Part shown: positions 1 through 5,040 of the stretch, piece after piece
How positions within the stretch are numbered: the stretch's first letter is position 1
Layout: each line of letters starts with the position of its first letter
Source of the DNA: Coriobacteriia bacterium
GTDB taxonomy: Bacteria > Actinomycetota > Coriobacteriia > Anaerosomatales > SLCP01
Assembly: GCA_007125735.1 (NCBI GenBank)
Contig: SLCP01000126.1
Coordinates: 1 to 5,040 of the forward strand
Direction: 5' to 3'
DNA: 5,040 nt
Translations under genes and position numbers: made by a program
Notes under the pieces: generated by a model
What the model saw: the letters and a program-made list of their open reading frames with translations, nothing else
Database searches by the model: none
What the model was told of the DNA's origin: nothing

Positions 1-1053
1 GCTTCTGCCTTCGCGCTGCTCAGCGTGGTCACCACCATCCTGACGACGATCGCCTCCGTTGCGCTCGTCGCCCTGTTCGGCTGGGGCGCACTCGGCATCA
101 TCGTCGGTGGCGTCGCCGGCAATGCCGTGGTGCTTCCGTTCATCCTCGGCCAGGTCAAGACCGAGGGGAGCCTTGCACCGGCTTCCGTCAGCCGACCGAT
201 GCTGCGCGAGTTCCTCTCGTACGGCGTCCCCCTCGTGCCGGTCGGCATCTCCTCGTGGGTGCTCATCCTCGCCGACCGCTACGTGATCGCTGCTTCACGC
301 AGCGCCGCCGAGGTCGGTCTGTACTCCGTCGCCTACGGGCTCGGCGAGAAGATCATGCAGCTCGTGGGGATGCCCCTCCTCATCACGATGACCCCCATGC
401 TGATGGAGGCCTACGAGAAGCACGGCCAGGAGCTCGCACAGCGCGTGCAGACGCAGTTCACCCGCTACTACCTCATGGCGGGCATCCCGCTCGTCGCCGG
501 CCTCGCGGTCGGCGCCGAGCATTTCATGCAGGTCTTCACCGGTCAGGAGTACTGGGTCGCGGCTCCGATCATGGCGATCGTGTCGGCAAGCGTCATGTGC
601 TACCAGCTCGCCAACATCGCCGGGACCGGCCTCGGCATCCACAAGAAGTCGAAGATCATCATGTACAACACGCTGACGGCAGCGACGTTCAACATCGTCG
701 CCAACATCATCGTGGTACCCCGGTACGGCTACCCGGGAGCCGCGTACACCACGCTCGCCTCCTACCTCCTGCTGCTCGGACTGACGTACCTGCGCTCGCG
801 GCCCTACATGGCGTGGCAGGTCCCATGGTCGATGCTCGCGCGGACGACCCTCTCGGCACTGGCGATGGCCGCATTGCTCTGGGCCGTGTTCGCCGGGACG
901 GAGCCCTCCATCACCGCCCTCCTCGCGATGGCACTCGTCGCTCTCGTCGCTTACGCGGCAGCCCTCCTGCTCACTGGAGCCGTAAGGCCTGACGAGCGGG
1001 AGTACATCGGCGAACTGGCACGCCGCGCAGTCCGCTCCCGGAGGAGCAGCTAG
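1..1053 (+). CDS. Polysaccharide (Wzx-like) flippase, 5'-truncated by window edge
   Basis: This is the C-terminal 350 residues of an integral membrane protein of the oligosaccharide flippase / polysaccharide biosynthesis family (MOP superfamily). Such proteins move undecaprenyl-diphosphate-linked repeat units across the cytoplasmic membrane. The frame is open from base 1, so the true start lies upstream; the GTG at 25 is internal. Family members are usually about 420-500 residues, so roughly 80-150 N-terminal residues are missing. Hydrophobic helices are visible at about residues 9-28 and 30-49, then around 72-98, 116-128, 156-172, 187-208, 220-240, 248-262, 283-298 and 305-325. The stretch LADRYVIAASRSAAEVGLYS (about 90-109) matches the family's central 'DRY/F...evGlYs' segment. 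The protein ends in a basic tail rich in Arg and Ser. It ends 2 bp before the glycosyltransferase start, so the two form an operon. The family call is firm; the transported substrate is unknown. Confidence 0.9.
   Translation, partial: ASAFALLSVVTTILTTIASVALVALFGWGALGIIVGGVAGNAVVLPFILGQVKTEGSLAPASVSRPMLREFLSYGVPLVPVGISSWVLILADRYVIAASRSAAEVGLYSVAYGLGEKIMQLVGMPLLITMTPMLMEAYEKHGQELAQRVQTQFTRYYLMAGIPLVAGLAVGAEHFMQVFTGQEYWVAAPIMAIVSASVMCYQLANIAGTGLGIHKKSKIIMYNTLTAATFNIVANIIVVPRYGYPGAAYTTLASYLLLLGLTYLRSRPYMAWQVPWSMLARTTLSALAMAALLWAVFAGTEPSITALLAMALVALVAYAAALLLTGAVRPDEREYIGELARRAVRSRRSS
1040..1046 (+). promoter_or_regulatory. Ribosome binding site of the glycosyltransferase gene
   Basis: GGAGGAG lies inside the last codons of the flippase gene, 9 nt before the ATG at 1056. 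It is a near-ideal Shine-Dalgarno sequence. It fixes the start of the downstream gene and suggests tight translational linkage across the 2-bp intergenic gap. Confidence 0.8.
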
Positions 1054-1055
1054 AT

Positions 1056-2282
1056 ATGCGGATCGTCTACATACATCAGTTCTTCGCCACGCGGGAGTCC
1101 TCACTTGGGCTGATCCGCTCCTACGAGTTCGGCCGCCGCATGGTCGAGGCGGGTCACGAGGTGATCGTGATCACCAGCAGCTCGCGGCTCCCGGAGCACT
1201 TCTCGGAACGCCTCTTCTCCCGAGGAGAGATCGACGGCATCGACGTGCGCTCGGTCCGCGTGTCCTACTCGAACTACATGGGGTATGCCAGGCGCATCGT
1301 ATCGTTCCTCGCCTTCACGGCCGGCGCGACGTGGCTCGCCCTGCGTGCACCCCGGCCGGACGTGGTGTTCGCGACCTCGACGCCACTGACGGTGGGCGTC
1401 CCGGGCGTGATCGCAGCCGCCCTGCGCCGCACGCCGTTCGTGTTCGAGGTGCGCGACCTGTGGCCGGAGGCCGCCATCCAGATGGGTGCCCTTCGCCGCA
1501 AGGGGGTCCTCGCGCGCGTAGCGAAGTCGCTCGAGCGCTTCCTCTATCGCCGCTCTGCCGCCGTCATCGCGCTGTCACCCGGTATGGCCGAGGGCGTCGT
1601 GGCCGAGGGCTACCCGGCCGAACGGGTGCACACGATCCCCAACTCGTGCGACCTCGACCTGTTCCACCCAGGGCCGAAGGATGGTGAACTCGTCGAGCGG
1701 TTCGGGCTCGACGGTCGGTTCGTCGTGGGTTACGCAGGCGCTATCGGACCTTCGAACGCCGTCCAGGACTCGGTTCCCAAAGCAGCCCGCATCTTGAAGG
1801 AGCGGGGACGGGACGACATCGTCTTCCTGGTCGCGGGAGACGGGAAATCCTTGCCGGAGATCCGCCAGGTGAAGGAACGCGACCGCTTGGACAACCTCCT
1901 TCTCGTCGGGCCCATGCCCAAACGTGACGTCCCCCGGCTGACACGGACCGCCGACGCGCTCATGACGCTCTTCGCCGACGTGCCGATACTCTTCACCAAC
2001 TCGCCGAACAAGTTCTTCGACGGGCTCGCCACCGGGAGACCCATGATCGTGAACTCCCCCGGCTGGACCCGCGACCTGGTAGAGGAGAGCGGTGCGGGCC
2101 TCTACGTGCCCCCCGGCGACGGACGCGCTCTGGCCGACGCCATCGAGCAGCTGGCTGACGATCCGGACAGGGTACGCGAGATGGGAGACCGGGCGCGTCG
2201 CCTGGCCGAGAAGCGCTTCGGCCGTGACGACCTCGCGCGGCAGGTCATCGATGTCCTCGAGAGCGTCCGCACCTCACGCTGA
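1056..2282 (+). CDS. Glycosyltransferase family 4 protein (WbuB-like)
   Basis: This 408-residue cytoplasmic or membrane-associated GT-B-fold glycosyltransferase very likely adds a sugar from a nucleotide donor to a lipid-linked oligosaccharide. The N-terminal acceptor domain (about 1-195) opens with MRIVYIHQFF and continues with RSYEFGRRMVEAGHEVIVIT (21-40), typical of the GT4 WbuB group. FVFEVRDLWPEAAIQMGAL (128-146) is the group's hallmark, and IPNSCDLDLF (194-203) marks the interdomain hinge. The C-terminal donor domain holds GYAGAIGPSNAVQ (225-237), LVAGDGKSLPEI (258-269) and the donor-site segment NKFFDGLATGRP (318-329), followed by LVEESGAGLYVPPGD (341-355). WbuB-type enzymes are often near 400 residues, so it looks complete. 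The start is the ATG at 1056, supported by GGAGGAG 9 nt upstream. It follows the flippase in the same operon and is the last + strand gene before a convergent junction. WbuB itself is linked to N-acetyl-fucosamine transfer in O-antigen synthesis, but donor and acceptor cannot be read here, so no symbol is given. Confidence 0.93.
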   Translation: MRIVYIHQFFATRESSLGLIRSYEFGRRMVEAGHEVIVITSSSRLPEHFSERLFSRGEIDGIDVRSVRVSYSNYMGYARRIVSFLAFTAGATWLALRAPRPDVVFATSTPLTVGVPGVIAAALRRTPFVFEVRDLWPEAAIQMGALRRKGVLARVAKSLERFLYRRSAAVIALSPGMAEGVVAEGYPAERVHTIPNSCDLDLFHPGPKDGELVERFGLDGRFVVGYAGAIGPSNAVQDSVPKAARILKERGRDDIVFLVAGDGKSLPEIRQVKERDRLDNLLLVGPMPKRDVPRLTRTADALMTLFADVPILFTNSPNKFFDGLATGRPMIVNSPGWTRDLVEESGAGLYVPPGDGRALADAIEQLADDPDRVREMGDRARRLAEKRFGRDDLARQVIDVLESVRTSR

Positions 2283-2302
2283 GAGCGTCGTACCCACACC
2301 GT

Positions 2303-2323
2303 GCTTCAGCGGCGAGAGGCTTT
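2303..2323 (+). terminator. Weak terminator-like hairpin at the convergent junction
   Basis: GCTTC (2303-2307) can pair with GAGGC (2316-2320), with one G-U pair and an 8-nt loop, followed by TTTA. It lies 20 nt after the glycosyltransferase stop. A second, perfect inverted repeat encloses it: GAGAGCG (2281-2287) and CGCTCTC (2333-2339). That outer stem would form on either strand and spans both stop codons. The stems are short and the T-run is only three bases, so the position supports termination more than the structure does. Confidence 0.3.
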
Positions 2324-3683
2324 ACTCGATACCGCTCTCGCGAGCCAGCTCGTTCCAGTCCCGGCCCACCACCACGAGGATATCGGTCTCGAAGGTGTAC
2401 ATCCCCCTGCTCGGCACGAGCCGGTCGGTGTGCAGCTGTCTGGCGACGAGCTTCGCGGCGTCCTCGTTGTCCCGGTATACGACGAGAGTCTCGTCGTATA
2501 CGAACTGATTGGCGTTCCCGACCTCACCGATCACGAAGCCGTAGGCTCCGAGCCGGTCGGCGGCGATCGTTGCGGATCCGGAGATGCCACCGCCGTTCCG
2601 CACCGTGACCGTCACCGTCGACGGCTCCACGGCGAACTCCTCTTCGGGGTGCTCCTCGATGTCCCCGCCCGCCATCATCTGCTCGACGAGGTACTGCTTG
2701 GCCTCCATGTCGATAACGACGTACGGGCTTCGCCATTCGCCCGGAAGCGTGGCGGTCTGCACGTCGGACTCGTCGATGCCCTTGAACGACTGTGCGAGCG
2801 ACACGATCTGCCCTACACCCATATCGGTGGTCACGTTGCGGGCGAGTTCCCGCGCCATGCCGGGGAGCCGGAACGCGTTACTCCATCGCACCGATTGCGA
2901 GGCGAGCGCCTTGAAGAACTCCTGCTGGTGCTTCATGCGCGTGAAGTCCGCATCGGGGAAGTCCCTGCTGCGCACGAAGACGAGCGCACGCCTGCCATCC
3001 AGCAACTGGTAGCCGGGCTCGATCCGCTGGATCTCCTCCCGGTCGCTATGGGTGTGACTCGCCGCTCGCCAATCATCGATGGGCACTTCGACGTCGACGT
3101 AGACACCGCCCATCGCGTCGACGATGTCACGGAACCCGTCGAAGTCCACCTCGACGTAGTGGTGGATCGGCACGCCGAGGAACTCCTCGATGGTGTCTAT
3201 CATCAGCCCGGCCCCACCGTGGTAGGTCGCAGCGTTTATCTTGTTCACGCCGTGGCCGGGGATCTCGGCCCGGGTGTCACGCGGCACCGAGATCATCCAT
3301 ATCCTCTGCTCCTCGGGATCGACCCGCGCAACGATGATCGTGTCTGCGCGCGCCGCCTCCTCGTCGCTTCTGGCATCGCTACCAAGCAGCAGGATGTTGA
3401 ACGGCTCCTTGGGCTCCTTCTTGGTGAGGGCCTCGACCACCCGCACGTCGGCAGTGAACTCACTGCGCAGATCGCGCTCGAGGCTCTGCACGAACATGAA
3501 CGCGGCGGCGACCCCGGCCACCATGAGCACCCCGATCAGCGTGGCCGAGACAAGGGCCGCGCGCTTGAGCGCGCGCCGCCTCAGCTCGCGCTGGACACGC
3601 ATGCGGGGAGCGCGCTCGACGGACACGCCGCTCCGAGTGGTGACACTCCGGTCATCGGCGGAGGACGATGCACCTCGTCGCAT
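2322..3683 (-). CDS. LCP (LytR-CpsA-Psr) family cell wall polymer ligase with LytR_C domain
   Basis: This 453-residue membrane-anchored extracellular protein belongs to the LCP family, which transfers undecaprenyl-diphosphate-linked glycopolymers (teichoic acid, capsule, arabinogalactan) to peptidoglycan or other wall acceptors. A basic cytoplasmic N-terminus with RRRALKR (35-41) precedes one transmembrane helix (about 42-65). The LCP domain (about 94-260) carries LLLGSDAR (98-105), ADTIIVARVD (113-122), SVPRDTRAEIPG (132-143), NKINAATYHGG (147-157), the VDFDGF/MGGVYVDV region (179-199) and the RSRDFPDADFTRMKHQQEF motif (238-256). The C-terminal LytR_C domain begins at STVTVTVRNGGGISG (355-369). 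I prefer the ATG at 3683, with GGCGGA 9 nt upstream. A TTG at 3722 would add 13 residues rich in Arg and Gly and has GGAG 10 nt upstream; an in-frame TGA at 3729-3731 forbids anything longer. The dehydrogenase gene lies upstream on the same strand, and 39 bp separate this stop from that of the convergent glycosyltransferase. The context suggests it attaches the polymer made by this locus. Confidence 0.93.
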   Translation of the reverse strand: MRRGASSSADDRSVTTRSGVSVERAPRMRVQRELRRRALKRAALVSATLIGVLMVAGVAAAFMFVQSLERDLRSEFTADVRVVEALTKKEPKEPFNILLLGSDARSDEEAARADTIIVARVDPEEQRIWMISVPRDTRAEIPGHGVNKINAATYHGGAGLMIDTIEEFLGVPIHHYVEVDFDGFRDIVDAMGGVYVDVEVPIDDWRAASHTHSDREEIQRIEPGYQLLDGRRALVFVRSRDFPDADFTRMKHQQEFFKALASQSVRWSNAFRLPGMARELARNVTTDMGVGQIVSLAQSFKGIDESDVQTATLPGEWRSPYVVIDMEAKQYLVEQMMAGGDIEEHPEEEFAVEPSTVTVTVRNGGGISGSATIAADRLGAYGFVIGEVGNANQFVYDETLVVYRDNEDAAKLVARQLHTDRLVPSRGMYTFETDILVVVGRDWNELARESGIE

Positions 3684-3692
3684 CGAATGCCG

Positions 3693-3698
3693 TCCGCC
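3693..3698 (-). promoter_or_regulatory. Candidate ribosome binding site for the ATG start of the LCP gene
   Basis: On the minus strand GGCGGA (one mismatch to GGAGGA) lies 9 nt before the ATG at 3683. The competing site is GGAG at 3733-3736, 10 nt before a TTG at 3722. The codons between the two starts include AAT, AGG, CGT, CGA and CAT, less GC-biased than the gene body. This mildly favours the ATG, but the choice is not settled. Confidence 0.35.
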
Positions 3699-3782
3699 AC
3701 GCCTATTGAAGAATCGGCCCAAACCTTTTCAGCTCCATGTCCTCGTGATGCATCGCGCACGCGTGTATCGAATAGCAGGTAC

Positions 3783-3798
3783 GCGAGGCGATACTCGC
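3783..3798. repeat. Short inverted repeat GCGAG-N6-CTCGC
   Basis: GCGAG (3783-3787) and CTCGC (3794-3798) form a perfect 5-bp stem with a 6-nt loop. No T-tract follows on either strand, so it is a poor intrinsic terminator. It could be part of an operator, or chance in GC-rich DNA. It overlaps a second inverted repeat, GTATCG (3765-3770) with CGATAC (3789-3794). Confidence 0.3.
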
Positions 3799-3831
3799 AG
3801 AGACAGCAACCCTCTGGCCAGACGTCAGCAG

Positions 3832-3852
3832 CATCGGTTACTCATCGGTTAC
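3832..3852. repeat. Tandem direct repeat, two copies of CATCGGTTAC at 11-bp period
   Basis: The 10-mer CATCGGTTAC occurs exactly twice, at 3832-3841 and 3843-3852, separated by one T. On the minus strand it reads GTAACCGATG twice, beginning just 6 bp after the dehydrogenase stop codon. An 11-bp period puts both copies on the same face of the helix, as in direct-repeat sites of OmpR/PhoP-type response regulators. A slippage duplication would look the same. Confidence 0.6.
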
Positions 3853-3858
3853 GCGCCG

Positions 3859-5040
3859 CTACAGGCGAACGACGGACGCACTCGCGTACTCTTTGAGCCT
3901 GTTGCGCGTGTCGAGGACGAGGTCGACGTGCTCGACCACGAGCCCGTAATCCACGCCGTCATGGTCGGTGATGAGCACCGCGGCGTCAACGTCGGCCAGT
4001 TCCTCGGCGGTCAGTGGCACGGATGGCACAACCGTCTCTCCTGCGCGAAAGTGTGGCACGAGCGTGTCGTGGTATACGACCTCCGCCTCCTTGCCGAGCA
4101 AGAGCTCGGCGACCTTGATCGCGGGCGACTCTCGCATGTCGTCGATGTTGGCTTTGTACGCCACGCCGAGGACCAAGACGCGCGAACCGGCGAGCGACTT
4201 GCGCCTGCCGTTGAGGGCATCCATCAGGCGACGCACCACGTAGTACGGCATGTCCTCGTTGATCTTTCCGGAAAGCTCGATGAACTCCGTGTGGAAATCG
4301 TACTCGCGCGCCTTCCACGACAGGTAGAACGGGTCGATGGGAATGCAGTGGCCGCCGAGCCCCGGCCCCGGGTAGAACGGCATGAAGCCGAAGGGTTTCG
4401 TCTTGGCGGCGTCGATGACCTCCCACAGGTTGATGTTCATGCGCTCGGAGAGCCGCAACAACTCGTTGACGAGCGCGATGTTGACACTGCGGAAGATGTT
4501 CTCGAGGAGTTTCGTCATCTCGGCGGCCCCCGTGGACGAGACCGGCACGATCGTGTCGATGAAACGGGAGTAGAGCGCCACTGCATGCTCGGTGCACGCG
4601 GGCGTGCGGCCACCGACCACCTTGGGGGTGTTCTTCGTCTGGTACACCGAGTTACCCGGGTCCACACGCTCGGGCGAGAACGCGAGATGGATATCGTCCC
4701 CTACCGCGAATCCGGACTGCTCGAGGATCGGCTGGATGACCTCCTCGGTGGTGCCCGGATACGTGGTCGATTCCAGCGTGACGAGCATGTCGGCATGCAG
4801 GTGCGGAGCGATCGCGCGTGCCGCGGCCTCCATGTAGGAGGTGTCGGGCTCCTTCATCTCGTTGAGCGGTGTCGGCACGCAGATGGCGACGGCATCGCAC
4901 TCCGCTACGCGGGAGAAGTCGGTCGTAGCCGAAAGCGCTCCTGCCTCAACGAGCGCGCGGAACCTCTCGGCAGGCACGTCGGGAATGTAGCTTTCACCCT
5001 CGTTGAACAGCGCGACCTTGTCGTCGGCGACGTCGATCCC
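3859..5040 (-). CDS. Nucleotide sugar dehydrogenase (WbpA/TviB-type UDP-N-acetylhexosamine 6-dehydrogenase), 5'-truncated by window edge
   Basis: This is the C-terminal 393 residues of a UDP-glucose/GDP-mannose dehydrogenase family enzyme. These cytoplasmic NAD+-dependent enzymes oxidise C6 of a nucleotide sugar twice to give a uronic acid. The frame is open to base 5040; the GTG at 4975-4977 is internal, because the preceding 21 codons encode the conserved FNEGESYIPDVP segment. About 40-50 residues, including the N-terminal GxGxxG motif, are missing. Visible motifs (residue 1 at base 5040) are CVPTPL (54-59), LESTTYPGTTEE (89-100) with the conserved Glu90, AFSPERVDPGN (120-130), KLLENIFRSVNIALVNE (177-193) and GLGGHCIPIDPFYLSWKARE (228-246). 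The catalytic Cys232 is encoded at 4345-4347. The C-terminal UDP-binding domain includes VLGVAYKANIDDMRESPA (290-307). GGHCIPIDPFYL and NIFRSVNIALVNE are typical of UDP-GlcNAc/UDP-ManNAc dehydrogenases, whereas UDP-glucose dehydrogenases have GGxCxPKD. It lies upstream of the LCP gene on the same strand. The exact substrate (GlcNAc, GalNAc or ManNAc form) is not readable. Confidence 0.93.
   Translation of the reverse strand, partial: GIDVADDKVALFNEGESYIPDVPAERFRALVEAGALSATTDFSRVAECDAVAICVPTPLNEMKEPDTSYMEAAARAIAPHLHADMLVTLESTTYPGTTEEVIQPILEQSGFAVGDDIHLAFSPERVDPGNSVYQTKNTPKVVGGRTPACTEHAVALYSRFIDTIVPVSSTGAAEMTKLLENIFRSVNIALVNELLRLSERMNINLWEVIDAAKTKPFGFMPFYPGPGLGGHCIPIDPFYLSWKAREYDFHTEFIELSGKINEDMPYYVVRRLMDALNGRRKSLAGSRVLVLGVAYKANIDDMRESPAIKVAELLLGKEAEVVYHDTLVPHFRAGETVVPSVPLTAEELADVDAAVLITDHDGVDYGLVVEHVDLVLDTRNRLKEYASASVVRL

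Larger units (their letters stand above)
3723..3858 (-). other. Non-coding gap between the dehydrogenase and LCP genes
   Basis: This 136-bp stretch (175 bp if the ATG start is right) is the only real intergenic region in the window. It is long enough to hold a terminator for the dehydrogenase gene and a promoter for the LCP gene. I find no good TTGACA/TATAAT pair. The closest -10-like string on the minus strand is TGCTATTCGAT at 3769-3779, which has no matching -35. It contains a tandem repeat near the dehydrogenase stop and several palindromes, listed separately. No convincing small gene is seen on either strand. Confidence 0.5.

Noticed and set aside
25..27. GTG at 25 as the start of the flippase gene
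   Set aside because: The frame is open back to base 1 with hydrophobic residues, and the protein would lack its N-terminal helices; no Shine-Dalgarno sequence precedes it.
295..1104. 269-codon - strand open frame opposite the flippase gene
   Set aside because: It is antisense to a clear membrane protein gene, its composition is typical of a shadow frame (Arg, Gly, Asp, His rich), and it has no domain or sensible start signal.
3703..3753. Possible 16-codon leader peptide ORF (MHHEDMELKRFGPILQ) on the minus strand, overlapping the possible TTG start of the LCP gene
   Set aside because: It has no ribosome binding site at workable spacing: GAGGA lies only 1 nt before its second ATG. It shows no run of regulatory codons and no attenuator hairpin after it.
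3769..3779. Extended -10-like string TGCTATTCGAT on the minus strand as the LCP promoter
   Set aside because: It matches TATAAT poorly and has no -35-like hexamer at 16-18 bp upstream, so I do not call a promoter.
2301..3896. Very long + strand open frame (531 codons) opposite the LCP gene
   Set aside because: It runs antisense through a clear LCP gene and the gap, reads as His/Arg/Asp/Leu-rich low-complexity protein with no recognisable domain, and is what GC-biased third positions produce on the opposite strand.
4975..4977. GTG at 4977 as the start of the dehydrogenase gene
   Set aside because: The frame stays open to the window edge, and the upstream 21 codons encode a family-conserved segment (FNEGESYIPDVP), so this is an internal valine.

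Overview
The window is a GC-rich stretch (low to mid 60s % by eye) from a surface-polysaccharide biosynthesis locus. A LytR-CpsA-Psr (LCP) protein with a C-terminal LytR_C domain sits beside flippase, glycosyltransferase and nucleotide-sugar dehydrogenase genes. With the high GC and strong Shine-Dalgarno use, this points to a Gram-positive, probably an actinomycetote. A Coriobacteriia-like lineage is possible, but the sequence alone does not settle it.

Layout: two + strand genes fill the left 2.28 kb. They are the 3' part of a Wzx-type polysaccharide flippase (1-1053, cut by the left edge) and a family GT4 (WbuB-like) glycosyltransferase (1056-2282), only 2 bp apart and surely co-transcribed. 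They converge, across a 39-bp gap, on two - strand genes. These are an LCP ligase (about 2322-3683 or 3722) and, upstream of it, a WbpA/TviB-type UDP-N-acetylhexosamine 6-dehydrogenase (3859-5040, cut by the right edge). The only sizeable non-coding stretch lies between these two, about 136-175 bp depending on the LCP start. It carries an 11-bp-period tandem repeat and several short palindromes.

How the genes fit together (inference from families): the dehydrogenase would supply a UDP-N-acetylhexosaminuronic acid, the GT4 enzyme would add a sugar to the undecaprenyl-linked repeat unit, the flippase would export the lipid-linked unit, and the LCP protein would transfer the finished polymer to the cell wall. 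A polymerase and an initiating phosphoglycosyltransferase are not in this window.

I see no RNA gene, mobile element, CRISPR array or clearly novel system. The content is ordinary for a capsule/exopolysaccharide locus, and the points worth a second look are small: the regulatory-looking gap, the ambiguous LCP start and the convergent junction.
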